Positions 9,953 to 20,785 of a DNA stretch of 64,000 bases are shown in pieces. Positions within the stretch are counted from its first letter, which is position 1; every line of letters starts with the position of its first letter. Source of the stretch: Diphasiastrum complanatum. Taxonomy: Eukaryota > Streptophyta > Lycopodiopsida > Lycopodiales > Lycopodiaceae. Location of the stretch: positions 15,160,049-15,224,048 of the forward strand of contig CM055095.1 of assembly GCA_029204225.1 (NCBI GenBank). Reading direction: 5' to 3'. Made by a program: the position numbers and the translations under genes. The notes below the pieces were generated by a model. It made no database searches, was not told where the DNA came from, and saw only the letters and a program-made list of their open reading frames with translations.

Positions 9953-10450
9953 ATGTCTTCTAGTGGAAGTGGTTCTAGAAGAAGACCAAGATCTTCTTCT
10001 AGTGCAAGAGGAGGATCCGGTTCTGATTGGATTGCGAATTTTTATGGTTCGCTATCTCCCGATGAGAGACAAAGATTGAAACATCTTTGTCTTTCCGAAG
10101 AGGAGCCCAATTCCAATAGAGGTAATATGGATGTCCCATCAGAGGAATCATCCAATTTGTTTTGTAATTTAGAAGATGATGGCTCCATCATTAAGGATCC
10201 CAAAGGCAACATTGTCATCAATAGGATGCACGAGCTTGCTCTCAAATATTTTGGCCACAACTTATTCACTCCTTGGGAGCAACAAAACCAAAATGACAAG
10301 AATCAGATATTTGCGCTTTTGAATAGTGAGTTTCCTCAATCAAATAGATTTGGGGAGGTGTGGGCATTGATAAATATGTGTACGCATATTCGTCATAAGC
10401 GTCAATCCTTACAAAGATATGTAAAAAATGGAAAAAAAAGGCTGGGATGA
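9953..10450 (+). CDS. Unrecognised 165-codon ORF, possibly a transposon DNA-binding protein
   Basis: The frame starts MSSSGSGSRRRPRSSSSARG, continues with an acidic middle and ends GEVWALINMCTHIRHKRQSL. The 'F..VW..I....RHKRQSL...VK.GKKR' end loosely resembles the helical region of plant Transposase_24/tnpA-like proteins, but I cannot name the family. A pyrimidine-rich leader with microsatellites precedes the ATG. One frame over, the reading continues WDELQRKIGQM up to about 10486, so a frameshift in the A-run at 10432-10438 may have ended the ORF early. Just beyond lies the truncated LTR of R1. Confidence 0.4.
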   Translation: MSSSGSGSRRRPRSSSSARGGSGSDWIANFYGSLSPDERQRLKHLCLSEEEPNSNRGNMDVPSEESSNLFCNLEDDGSIIKDPKGNIVINRMHELALKYFGHNLFTPWEQQNQNDKNQIFALLNSEFPQSNRFGEVWALINMCTHIRHKRQSLQRYVKNGKKRLG

Positions 10451-10486
10451 GCTTCAAAGAAAGATTGGGCAAATGTGATACACGAC

Positions 10487-10602
10487 GGATACCGCAAAAG
10501 CCTAAACTTGATGGGCAAGTTCTACATTTAAATCCTATCCTGCTTGTATTTTTAAAGATGTTATGCAGGATGGCTAGAATATTCCTTGGAATATCAGCCT
10601 AC
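10487..10602 (-). repeat. R1 3' LTR fragment
   Basis: Reading leftward from about 10602, GTAGGCTGATATTCCAAGG follows the purine tract GGAGGGGATAA. The same purine tract and start occur in R2 at 52697-52730. Similarity continues to about 10487 and then stops abruptly, so only about 115 bases of the LTR remain. Confidence 0.6.
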
Positions 10603-11089
10603 CTTATCCCCTCCGTTAAGAACTTGGCGGTCCCATGCCAAGTGCAATGTTAAGACCCCGCTCCTTATGGTGCTGGAGGAGTCAAAGTCGGTGTAGCTTG
10701 TAGATGTGGAACTTTTTGTAAAGTGCTGCTCCATATGAGATGAAGCTTTGAAGAAGTACGAGCATCTCCAAAAGATTTGGATTGAATCAGCTTGGAGTTG
10801 GCTCGTTGATGACTTGCTTCCAATTGCTCACGCAAATGATTCAATGGATGATGTACACGAGCTTAGTATTTCTTGAGACATGATGTGAATGCCACACAAG
10901 GGGTTACTGAATGGCAGTGAGATGAAGATGGAGTGGGTGTGATAGGGGGTGTTGTAATCTTGGAAGTGGTGAAGGTGGATAGATGGAAGGGGCTGGATGG
11001 ATCAAAATTCCTTTGCTCATTACTCTGTCTTTTGAAAGCACTTTTGTCAGCAGAAGTTTTTCATTTGACATTTCTCGCAGCTGTTTGAA

Positions 11090-12560
11090 TTTTTTTTTTT
11101 TTGGTCTTAAGACATGGCTCATAATTGTTGTTGGAAACCCCTAACATCCTTGAGTTCGTTGCTTCAAATGCTAAACTATATCAATGGTATGTTGTAGATG
11201 GCGTAGATTTGTCTGACACAAAGGTACTGTAGTTGATAAACTCCGAAAATACTTTGTTGACATAGATCTCCTCTTTTGACGTTGTTGTGCCACTACAACT
11301 TCTTTGAGCTCTTTGCACAGTTTGAGAGCTCTTTGAATTGTAGCAATTGTATCTAGAGACTTGTATGACATTTTTTTTCCATACACATAGTCATGTGCTT
11401 TGGAATTATCAAGAAGCTGATCTCTTTTGCGATGAGAGCCTCTATCATTCTTGCTTTATTTCCTTGGAGCTTTTAAACAACATCAGTGGTCTGCTACAGA
11501 TGTCGTAGAGTTGTTTGCTTTACAAAGTGTTTCAATTCATAACCCAGAGCAAGTTCAGATCGATCCATCGGGTGGAAATAAGGTCTTGAAACAAGGATGG
11601 GAGAAGTGAGATGAAGTTTCAAGATTGACCATATGGTGGAATATGAGGGAGTGAATGGATGAAAAAAAGGATTGAGATAAGTATTGTGTGGTTTGCCTAA
11701 TCTCTCCATAATATAACCAATGCTCTTTGTACAATTCTCCACAGAATCATCATTGCTCGCCTTTGAAAATAGCTTTGTCATTGAGGTTGTGCGCTCATAA
11801 CTTCAATATCTGATTGACTTGAGAGTCCTTTAGTTTACGTAGGCCTACAAGATTTCACTCAGTGATGACTTGTGCTTATTGCGGCCTTCACAGATGATCG
11901 AATGGATGATGTACAACAGCGGTAGTATGGTCTTGAGACAAGATTACCACTGCTCAATGTACATTTTGCCAATGAAGCATCGTTGTTGGCATTGGTAGGA
12001 ACACTTGTCGTCTGCGTTGGTTTGCACATAGATTTTGCCTTTGACGTGACTTGAGAGCCCTTCACTGGTACAAGCTGCCACTTTATTGATGATTTGATGG
12101 CCATGGTGAGGCAATTGGAAAAGCGTGGATATTGTAGCACTTACGTAAAACCAACTGCTTATTTCAAATGGCAGTGTTGGTGTTGGTGTTGTTGTGGATA
12201 TTCCATCTTGTTGGGAAGATGGATCTTTTGCTAGATCATGGTTGTAGTATGATAAAATGCTCGTTTTGTTGCCAAACTGAGCATTTGTTGTTGAAGTCCT
12301 TGACTGCTCTTTTTTGTTCATATTGAAAGTTGTTGAAATCATTGGTAAAGATGTAGAGATTCCAATGAAAATTTGTGTGGTACTGCAATTGTAGAGGTAG
12401 AATAAAATTGTTGATGAAATTTGACCTATAGTGCTGCTGCAAAAGAAAACACACCAAACCATACGACAATAGAACAAACAAACAGGTAGCAATGAAACAC
12501 TCTTAGACCAAACTCTTGTAATCCAGTATCGAACTTGGCACAAGGCCATAGCTACAGTGT
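11090..12560 (-). other. R1 internal region, decayed
   Basis: Several minus-strand frames of 70-210 codons are open, but I recognise no domain. Only 10605-11090 has a clear counterpart in R2 (52230-52700). Lys/Ser/Thr-rich segments such as KSMCKPTQTTSVPTNANN suggest a gag-like hinge; this is weak. Confidence 0.3.
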
Positions 12561-12569
12561 TACAAAAGA

Positions 12570-12692
12570 AAAACAAGTGATAAAGTCTTGCAGAAATCGT
12601 ACAGGGTTGGTTTTCCCATCATATTTGGTGCATCAATCCGTGGAATTCTCCTTTCCACTTTGGGAGGAGGCTGATCTGACTTCCCACTCATG
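12570..12692 (-). pseudogene. R1 gag N-terminus
   Basis: The minus strand reads MSGKSDQPPPKVERRIPRID then APNMMGKPTLYDFCK. This parallels MSGETNNLPPPRVDKRI at 51728 in R2: the same spacing of MSG, PPP.V and RI. The frame breaks shortly after. Confidence 0.5.
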
Positions 12693-13272
12693 GTGATCTA
12701 GCAGAAAATCAATACTTAGGTGATAAATGGTGGATGATGAGTGTGATATCCTACTCTTGCTTATTTATGGCTCCCTACTAGGTTATATCCAAGGCAATCC
12801 CTACTGAATATACCTAAGGCTTCTGTTGACGGTAATTGTGAATATGTACAGGCCTAAGTATAAAGATATCCCATTGTTTCACTTTTGGCAGTGAAAGATC
12901 TCATTTTCACGCTTGGATTGATGATGTTAAGTTTTCAAGTTTTGATCTGCTAGTTTTAGCTTTGGAGAATTCGTACACAAGTGAAGAGGTTCGTACAAAG
13001 GGCCAAGCTTGCCGAAATGAGTACCATGCGAGTACTATTTTCAGGCAAACTTGTTACAAAACAAGCGCTCTCTATGTCGAGATTCTATGCACTTAGGTAA
13101 TGGGTGATGGATGTTGATATAGACAGATTTGGCAAACTTATTGTGACGGATCTATGGTTTCCTACTAGGACACTTCTAAGTCATTCCCTACTAGAGGTGC
13201 CTAAGACTATCAAAACAGATTCATCATGATAGGATTGTCGGCGATGGAAGATGGATATGTACAAATCGTAGA

Positions 13273-13670
13273 GGACTCGCACAAAAGATGACTCGCGAAA
13301 ATGACTCGTGGATGGAAATGAACGACTCGCTCAGGACTCGCACAAAAGATTACTCGTGCAAAAAAAAATGACTCGTGGATGAAAACGAACGACTCGCTCA
13401 GGACTCGCACAGAAGATGACTCATGCAAAAAAAAATGACTCGTGGACGGAAACAGACGACTCTCACAGGACTCGCACAGAAGATGACTCGCACAAAAAAA
13501 AAAACTCGTGGACGGAAACGGACGACTCGCACAGGACTCGCACAGAAGATAACTCGTGGACGAAAACAGACGACTCGCTCAGGACTCGCACAGAAGATGA
13601 CTCGCACAAAAAAATGACTCGTGTACGGAAACGAACGACTCGCTCAGGACTCACACAGACTAAAATGACT
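13273..13670. repeat. 66-bp minisatellite with TGACTCG units
   Basis: GACTCGCAC recurs at 13273, 13335, 13402, 13469, 13535, 13583 and (as GACTCACAC) 13648, giving a repeat of about 66 bases with one shortened unit of 48. Each unit holds several copies of (T)GACTCG: GACTCGCACAGAAGATGACT, then a poly-A tract, ATGACTCGTGGACGGAAAC and GACGACTCGCTCAG. Because 66 is a multiple of three, long frames stay open on both strands. It sits in the leader of R1. Confidence 0.85.
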
Positions 13671-14150
13671 CGTATATGACGTTCAATACCCACATAGGCT
13701 AGAATGACTCGCATAGAAAGGTCGGTACTTGCACAGGACAAAATGACTCGTAAGAAGATCAGTACCCGCACAAGCTAAAATGACTCGTACAGGTCAGAAG
13801 GAGGTGAAAAACATCACAAAATGACTTGCACAAATCTGAAAATGATTCGCACAGTTCTGAAAGGTTCCCAAAAAGAAGTAGAAAATGACTTGCATAGGGG
13901 AATAAAATGACTCGCACAAACTTGGAAGTGACTCGCACAAGTTTGACAAGTTTCCTAAAGAACTAGAAAATGACTCGCACAGGGAAAGAAAATGACTCAC
14001 ACAAACCTGGAAATGACTCACACAGGTTTGAGGGATTTCCAAAACAACTAGAAATGACTCGCATAGGTTTGATGGATTTCCAAAACAACTAGAAATGACT
14101 CACACATGGTGAACGATGCAGAAAACAAGTCAAAATGACTCGCACAATAG
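13671..14150. repeat. Looser array of TGACTCGCACA motifs
   Basis: The motif AAATGACTCGCACA with near variants recurs every 20-60 bases, often followed by a GGTTTGA.GGATTTCC segment and AAAACAACTAGA. It looks like an older, diverged extension of the minisatellite at 13273-13670. Confidence 0.75.
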
Positions 14151-15689
14151 ACTGAAGGTTAAGAAGGTCAAAAACACCTTTCGAGACCTGCGAGCAAGGA
14201 AAAGTAGCTAAGTAGGCTTGATGTCTTTTTCCCAAAAAAGATGGAAAAAGGATGAAGATGTTGAAATCGGCCTTCTGGTACTCGTTGATGTGTTTTAATG
14301 GCTGGGCGAGTGGTCTAGTTGAAAAAAAAAAAAAAACCTCCAAAATGGCTGGATAGGGCTTCCAAAATGAGTGGCTTCCAAGGTGGTTTTCTTTGCACGT
14401 TTTTTTTCTTGCGGAAGTAGTTCTAAAGCATTTAGCCTATTAGAAATAACGATGCCGACTCTTCCAGGCACTCGCACAGTGGAAATTGCCAAAAAAAAAT
14501 CGTGCAAACGGCTTTTAAGATCCTTCTGATTTTCACACAGGCCGTTTTGATGGATCGTAGGGTCAACACTACCTGAAGAATAATTGTGCGAGTTTGTATG
14601 TTCAAAGCCACTTACGTCTTTACTTAATTTTTAATCTTTGTTTTTTTTTTGTCCTTTGTTGCCCAAACATGTTCTTTTGCAGGACAGCAGATCAAGGAAA
14701 TAGTTTTTTGAGATTAGATAGTATTATTTTAGTGATTCGTTATGGAACGTTCTCTGAAATGCTATCAAATTTGATGTTCTTAGGACGTGTGAGTATAATT
14801 TGAGTTATTTGCTTCAAAAGATTCCGAGTTCCAAAGGATATGGACTGTATAGGCTGTGCAGTCGTCTGGTTGTCAGTTTCAGCTCATCCTCCAGAGCAAT
14901 GATTCAGATCACTAACTCAGACCTGCTATGAATGAGGAAGTTGAGATGATTCTGTTCATGCAGTATGGTTCTGTAGCTAAATCTGACTCCTGCTAGTGTG
15001 GTCTGCAGTCAACAGGAAATTACATGGACAAAAGAGCTTTTGAGGTCAACTATTTTTACAGGCAGATGCTCCTTGATCGAATAATCTTTTCTGTTAAAAT
15101 CTGGAAATCAACTACTATCTAAATGCTTAAAGGACTTGGGCGGGAGGCATGTGAGCAAAGGCCAAGCAACGAAGAAGGGGATAGCAAGCAAGGAAGAGCG
15201 AATGCCATCTAACATTTTCTTGACAAGAAGGGATCATAGACATTTTTTGAGCAAAATCCATTCAGAAGGGGATCACAATCTATTGTGTTCAAAAGAGCAG
15301 AGCAGCAAGATCAAGCAGATTCCTAGCACCTACTCATCTGAAAGGCACGTTTCCCTGCACCTTTAATACTGCACTTTGAATCACTGGACTTGCACGTTTT
15401 TCGGGAACACACATCTGCAAGGCACATTTTCCTTTTGGCACAACTGATCATTTTCACTCGCACAGCTGATTCTGATCATTTTCACTCGCCGTTGCTGGTT
15501 CTGACATGTAGCGTGTTTTTTTTTTACACCAGCCCACTCGCGCAGCAGGTCTACATTACTCGCCAGCCCAAAAAGCAGGTCTACATTACTCGCCCAACCA
15601 AAACATTTTTCTTGGCAATTCCTAGTTTGCACATAGCATATGACAAGCCGTTTGCACCTCTCAAAGGCCATTTGCAAGTTACCCTACTA
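14151..15689. other. Unassigned sequence within R1
   Basis: No coding region supported. The 15390-15600 part repeats CATTTTCACTCGC and CAGGTCTACATTACTCGCC in short tandem units, resembling the TGACTCG array. It may be the LTR-proximal leader of R1. Confidence 0.35.
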
Positions 15690-15774
15690 AAGAATGGAGG
15701 GCCTAGATTAACTTAACATGTTGCCAAATGAATAATATACAATACAATGTGAAGTAACACAGTATATGAAACCA
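15690..15774 (-). repeat. R1 5' LTR end fragment
   Basis: The reverse complement of 53092-53180 in R2, including TGTGTTACTTCACATTGTAT and GGCCCTCCATTCT. The match stops at 15774, where Copia unit A begins, so the rest of this LTR was lost at that junction. Confidence 0.6.
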
Positions 15775-15798
15775 CAATGATTCTCTAGGCAACACAAT

Positions 15799-16062
15799 AT
15801 GGCTACAATGATCCAGACGAGAATAGCAATCAATCTTGATGGCGGAAACTATAGGGTATGGAAATTCAAAATCAAAACGCATCTGAAGGGTGAAGGCATC
15901 TGGTCGGTGACTGAACTCACAAAGGTGCAACCTCCAGAGGGAGACCCGAGGAGATCTGAGTGGATAAAAAAGGATGAGCGTGCAATGGCGATCATCGTTT
16001 TATCCATCAATGAAGAACTACTCATGCAGATTGAAGACTGTGAAAGTAGCCATGCAACATGA
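15799..16062 (+). pseudogene. Copia unit A gag, N-terminal part
   Basis: Encodes MATMIQTRIAINLDGGNY, RVWKFKIKTHLKGEGIWSV and MAIIVLSINEELLMQIE. This matches the plant Copia gag (DUF4219/UBN2) pattern 'L.G.NY..W...M...L.....W..V' and later 'A...I...I.........'. It stops at TGA 16060-16062, where the family usually has the tryptophan of 'A...W..L...Y'. Unit B has the same stop at 20344-20346. Unit A lacks its own LTR and primer site, being truncated at about 15773 against R1. Confidence 0.8.
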
Positions 16063-16155
16063 GAAAGACTAAAGCAGAAGTACGAAGTGAGGACTGCCGC
16101 TTCAGTGATGCATCTTCACAATCAGCTACAATCCATAGGATGAGATGACAATCAA

Positions 16156-16845
16156 TTGGATCAGCATGTTGAGAAGATCAGAATGATCTTCGCTCAACTT
16201 GCTGCATCAGGTCAGGAACACCAGGTCCGAGCACAACAACAGTTGATGTACTTCATGAAATCTCTACCTACATCCAATCAGCCGTTGAGAATGCTCATAC
16301 TGAGTCTACCAAAAATAACATTCGACAAAGCAATCAGTCTTGTCACTGTTGAGAGACTGATGAGAGACGAAGGAGAAGGAAGCAGTGATCAGGAGAAAGC
16401 TCTTTTCACAAAAGGAAAGAAGAAGAAGAAGAACAAGCCCAGATTTGACAAGACAAAGTCTTCGAGTAGAGGCAATGATAACCAACAATCTTCTTCTTGT
16501 GATCACTGTCACAAGCCAGGACACACAGCCAATAAGTGCTGGTTCAATCCAACAATACCTTGCATGCACTACAAGAAGAAGAGGCACTCTGCATACGATT
16601 GCAGATTCAACCCAAAAAGAAAAAACAAAGCTGACAAAGCAAATGTTGCAGAGTCATCTAAGGATGCAGACAAAGGTGATGAAGCTTTCACAATACATGA
16701 TGAAGCTTCAAGAAGATACACTGAACAAGACTACGATATAGTCATTGATTCAGGAGCAACCTCACACATCAGCTGCAACAAAAAAATCTTGATCTACTTC
16801 AGAGAACTCGAGAACAGAGCAGTGATTCTAGGTGATGGGAGCTGA
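16156..16845 (+). pseudogene. Copia unit A gag C-terminus, zinc knuckle and protease start
   Basis: A 229-codon frame. A gag helix region (MDQHVEKIRMIFAQL) leads to a Lys-rich tract and the CCHC knuckle CDHCHKPGHTANKC. A second knuckle-like CMHYKKKRHSAYDC has one Cys replaced by Tyr; unit D keeps CMHCKKKRHSTYDC. The aspartic protease active site follows as VIDSGATSHIS. Ends at TGA 16843-16845 after the GDGS motif of the protease. Separated from the first gag part by two stops. Confidence 0.8.
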
Positions 16846-16852
16846 CACGATG

Positions 16853-17830
16853 TCAAGAGCATCGGGACTCTACAGCTGTGAACACTGTAAGGTCAAGCAG
16901 AGTTGTTAGGAGCACTCTACGTACCTTCATTGAGAAAAGACTTGATATCAGTCTCCAAGATAGCAGATCGTGGAATTTCGAACTCTGTTTGATGGCAATA
17001 CATGCCGAATGATCGAGAAAACGACAACCAAATTGCTGATAGTTGGATGCAAAGAAGGAAATCTCTACCAAGCCAAGATAATCAACAATTCAGATAGCAT
17101 ATTAAATGCATCAGAAAATGAAGATCAGCTCTGGCACAGAAGAATGTATCATCTGAACATGAGGAGCCTGTATGACATGTGTAAAAAAGACAAAGTCACA
17201 GGTCTGAAGATATCCAGACCCAATACTGAGTTCTACGAAGCTTGTCAGAAAGGCAAACATCATCGGAATCCATTCACACATAAGGGAAGAAGAGCCAAAG
17301 AAGCTGGATGACAACGATCTACTACTTGAAGAAAATATCTGAAGTGTTTGACTCTTTCAAGAAGTTCATGGCATTTGCAGAGTGACACACCTCAAAGAAG
17401 ATTCAGATCATCAGATCTGACAATGGAAGTGAGTACAAGAGCACAAATTTTTTTAAATTCTGCCAAGAACAAGGGATAGAACATCAATTCACTCTTGCGT
17501 ACACACCCGAATATAATGGTGTCACAGAAAGAAGAAACAAGATGCTAGTTGAAGGAGCCAGATGCATGATGACACAGGCTCGATTGACAAGTCAATTTTG
17601 GACTGAGGCAATAGCTGCAGCAGTACACCTGCAGAACAGATCAACAACAACAGCCTTGAAAAACAAGACACCGTACGAAATGTGGCCAGGTACAAAGCCT
17701 GATATGTCTTACATACATGTATTGGGATGTGCACCATACAAGCACATTCCAAAAAAAAAAGAAGCAAGCTCAATGGAAAATCAAAGCAAACAATCATAGT
17801 CGAATACTCGAACGGATCACAAGCGTACAA
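16853..17830 (+). pseudogene. Copia unit A integrase region
   Basis: Broken frames carry the GAG-pre-integrase segment (LWHRRMYHLNMRSLYDMCK; then YEACQKGKHHRNPF, where the usual CxxC has lost its first Cys), the core IIRSDNGSEYKS with the second catalytic Asp, and YNGVTERRNKMLVEGARCMM with the catalytic Glu. PYEMWPGTKPDMSYIHVLGC follows. Stops at 17309-17311 (TGA) and near 17384 are shared with units D and E. The integrase would insert cDNA; this copy cannot make a full protein. Confidence 0.75.
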
Positions 17831-18209
17831 GCTCTACAATCCAACAACGAAGAAGGTTGTTTTGAGTAGAGATGTAAAGTTTGATGAGTCCACATTCCCT
17901 GGACTGAAGGATGAAAAAGGCCATGAGATCTTCACACTGCTGGCAATTCAAGAGGGGGAACGAGGACAAGTATCAAATCAGAATGTTGAGTCCCAGACTC
18001 GAGAGCAGCATAAAGACGAAGATCAACCCCACGAATCAGAAACATTCGAACAACGATGAATTGAATCCAGAAGGTCAACAAGACAAAGAAGACCTCCAGA
18101 TCGATACACTGACAATCTTCAGTGGAGTGAAGAAACACAATTCGAGTATTGTAGCCTCACTGAAGAACCAAGTACATATCTAGAAGCTGTCCAGAGTCCA
18201 GAGGGAGAA
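17831..18209 (+). pseudogene. Copia unit A integrase tail / linker to RT
   Basis: Frames read AYKLYNPTTKKVVLSRDVKF and DESTFPGLKDEKGHEIFTLL, the conserved '.Y.L..P...K...SRDV.FDE' end of Copia integrase. A Gln/Glu-rich linker follows, then YLEAV.SPEGELWKQ near 18180-18220. Unit D carries the longest open version (29953-30561). Confidence 0.65.
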
Positions 18210-18990
18210 TTGTGGAAGCAGACAATGTTAGAGGAGATCGAATCAATGAGACGAAACGAGGCATGGACACTAGAGCCACTGCTTGAAAACAAAAAGATCG
18301 TCGACTACAAGTGGGTGTACAAAAGGAAAATGAAATTAGATGACACTGTTGGACACTACAAAGCAAGGCTTGTCGCAAAGAGCTTCACACAAAGGTACGA
18401 AGTTGACTATTTCGACCCATATTTGCCAATGGTGAATATAACAAACATTCGACTGCTCCTTGCATACGCTACACAACACAATCTCGAAATTCACCATTTT
18501 GATGTAAAGACAGCCTTTCTCCAAGGAGATCTAGAAAAAAAAATCTTCATGAAGTAGCCCTAAAGGATTTGAAGACCCCGACAATCGACAATATGTCGGT
18601 CGATTGCAGAGATGCATTTATGGTCTAAAGCAAACATCACGAGCTTGGTACAAGAAGCTCGACAATCTTCTGAAGTCTCTAGACTTTAATCCTACACAAC
18701 CAGACTGTAATGTCTACATAAAAAGAGTAGGAAGAGATTTTGTGATTCTGACTATTTTCATGGATGATTCTCTTATGATAGGAAACTCCTTGATGCTAAT
18801 CAAGGACACGAAGAGTCAAATTTCTGAAATTTATGAAATCACAGATATGGGAGAATCGACAAAATGCCTTGGACTAGAGATCAGAAGAGATCATAGAAAA
18901 GGAGAAATGCATTCGAGTCAGTTAGAGTATGCCAAAAAAGTGCTGAAGAAGTATCGAATGATGGACTGCAAAAAAAAACCACACCAATGA
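18210..18990 (+). pseudogene. Copia unit A reverse transcriptase
   Basis: Motifs in order: MLEEIESMRRNEAWTLEPL, KWVYKRKMKLD, YKARLVAKSFTQRYEVDYFD, HFDVKTAFLQGDLEKKIFMK, then after a stop GLKQTSRAWYKKLD and ILTIFMDDSLMIGNS. The catalytic YVDD-type box reads MDD here and VDD in D and E. TAG at 18555-18557 interrupts the IFMK*P.GFEDP motif and is shared with D and E. An intact domain would copy RNA into cDNA. Confidence 0.8.
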
Positions 18991-19709
18991 TGGCTGGAGC
19001 CAAATTGACGAAGTAGGATTGCCCGAAAACAAAAGAAAAAAAATAGAAGATAAAAGGTATACCCTACCAAAACCTAATCGGTAGTATGATGTACCTTAGA
19101 ATTTGTACCAGACCCAATTTGACTTTCTCTGTCTATGCTTTAAGCCAATTATCTTCCAATCCTGGCATGGCACATTGGCAAATGGCAAAACGAATTCTAC
19201 AATATCTGAAGGGTTCCAAAAATACTGGATTAATCTACAAAGCAGACAACGATAGAAAAGGAATCGAGCTGCACCACTGAGGTGATGCAAGCTGGGCGAG
19301 CTGCAAAGATGACAACAAGTTTGTGACAGGAGGATGTTCAATGGCGTGCGGAGCAACAATCAGCTGGATATGTAAAAAGCAAAACTTGGTAGCTCAATTC
19401 TCATGTGAGGCTGAATATGTCACAACTTCAAAGGTGGCGAACGAGGTAGTTTGGTTCTAGATAATGTTGGAGGCAATTGGCATACCACAAGGAAAACCAT
19501 GCACGATAATGATGGATTCTCAAAGTGCCATATATCTGTCCCAAGATCTTGTCTTTCATTCAAAGACAAAAAACATATACCTCTGAAGAAACATCACATT
19601 CGAGATCTGATCTCGAAAGGAGAGCTCAGCGTCCAGTACATAAGTCTAAAGACATGATTGCAAATTTGCTCACAAAGCTATTCGACAAACCACTCTTCGC
19701 AAGAAAAAG
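18991..19709 (+). pseudogene. Copia unit A RNase H region
   Basis: YLRICTRPNLTFSVYALSQL, MAKRILQYLKGSKNTGLIYK, GDASWASC with a stop just before it, and DSQSAIYLSQD in a shifted frame give the Copia RNase H order. The unit ends inside the RNase H tail near 19709, joined directly to the middle of an LTR (19710-20018), so the end of the gene and the first part of the LTR are deleted. Confidence 0.7.
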
Positions 19710-20018
19710 AGCAGTGCATAAATAGAAAAAGACAGAGAAACAAAAATAGCTGTGCATGAAAGTCTACCAATGAGTAGAACACGACGATTGAGCTGAGTGT
19801 CAGGCCGCCAACGAGCGAGACACTGATTATCTTGTTCCAAAACTCAAAAACTAACAATACAACTGCTCTCTTCTCCATCTCATTGTTTTCCGTCATCTTC
19901 ATTGCTAGAATGATTTATGTTTTGTGATCTATAGTCGCATGCCTGGGATCTTGAAAGCTTCCACATAGGAAAACTAAACGAAAAAGAATCAATTTACAAA
20001 ACCAATTAATTCGCGATA
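19710..20018 (+). repeat. Partial Copia LTR between units A and B
   Basis: Matches the second half of the 28082-28712 LTR, from AGAGCAG.GCATAAATAG through GGCCGCCAACGAGCGAGACA to AATTAATTCGCGA. The first 320 or so bases, including the TATA box, are missing. Confidence 0.8.
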
Positions 20019-20030
20019 TGGTATCAGAGC
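20019..20030 (+). other. Primer binding site, unit B
   Basis: TGGTATCAGAGC, the usual plant Copia site complementary to the 3' end of initiator methionine tRNA, directly after the LTR end. Confidence 0.8.
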
Positions 20031-20082
20031 ACTGAGGTAATCACTATTGATATCTGAACAATGATTCTCTAGGCAACACAAT

Positions 20083-20785
20083 ATGGCTACAATGATCCAG
20101 ACGAGAATAACAATCAGTCTTGATGGCGGAAACTATAGGGTATGGAAATTCAAAATCAAAACGCTTCTGAAGGGTGAAGGCATCTGGTCGGTGACCGAAC
20201 TCACAGAGGTGCAACCTCCAGAGGGAGACCCGAGGAGATCTGAGTGGATTAGAAAGGATGGGCGTGCAATGGCGATCATCGTTTCATCCATCAATGAAGA
20301 ACTACTCATGCAGATTGAAGACTGTGAAAGTAGCCATGCAGCATGAGAAAGACTAAAGCAGAAGTACAAAGTGAGGACTGTTGCTTCAGTGATGCATCTT
20401 CACAATCAGCTACAATTCATACAATGAGATTGCAATCAATTGGATCAACATGTTGAGAAGATCATAATGATCTTCGCCCAACTCGCTACATCAGGTCAGG
20501 AACACCAGGTCCCAACACAACAACAGATGATGTACTTCATGAAACCTTTACCTACATCCTATCAGCCATTGAGAATGCTCATACTGAGTCTACCAGATAT
20601 GACATTTGACAAAGCAATCAGTCTTGTCACTGATGAGAGACGAAGGAGAAGGAAGCAGTGATCAGGAGAAAGCTCTTTTCACAAAAGGAAAGAAGAAGAA
20701 GAAGAACAAGCCTAGATTTGACAAGACAAAGTCTTCGAGTAGAGGCAATGATAACCAACAATCTTCTTCTTGTGATCACTGTCAT
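20083..20785 (+). pseudogene. Copia unit B gag, cut in the zinc knuckle
   Basis: Nearly identical to unit A gag: MATMIQTRITISLDGGNY, RVWKFKIKTLLKGEGIWSV, the same TGA (20344-20346) and the Lys-rich tract. It stops after SSSCDHCH at about 20784, where the Gypsy LTR starts. The Copia sequence resumes at 26531 in RT, so roughly 2.3 kb (knuckle to RT) is missing relative to unit A. Confidence 0.8.

Larger units (their letters stand above)
10487..15774 (-). mobile_element. Decayed LTR retrotransposon R1
   Basis: An LTR element read right to left. Its 5' LTR remnant is at 15690-15774, followed by a leader with a minisatellite (13273-14130), a gag start near 12690, a region matching R2 (11090-10605), and a 3' LTR fragment starting near 10602. 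Each part except the minisatellite has a reverse-complement match in R2 at 51550-53190 in the same internal order. No RT or integrase is recognisable, so it is a deletion derivative or a non-autonomous family. Confidence 0.6.

Noticed and set aside
11944-12576. 210-codon minus-strand ORF in R1
   Set aside because: Composition is unlike a known domain and R2 shows no equivalent; kept only as decayed R1 interior.
13210-13771. Overlapping frames on both strands with Thr-Glu-Asp-Asp-Ser and Val-Arg-Val repeats
   Set aside because: They stay open because the minisatellite period of 66 bases is divisible by three; both strands are open equally.
13273-14150. CRISPR-like array of TGACTCGCACA repeats
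   Set aside because: Units are adjacent and degenerate with no unique equal-length spacers, and the DNA is plant nuclear.
15390-15716. 108-codon plus-strand ORF
   Set aside because: Lies in the repetitive R1 leader and continues into the LTR fragment; no protein motif.
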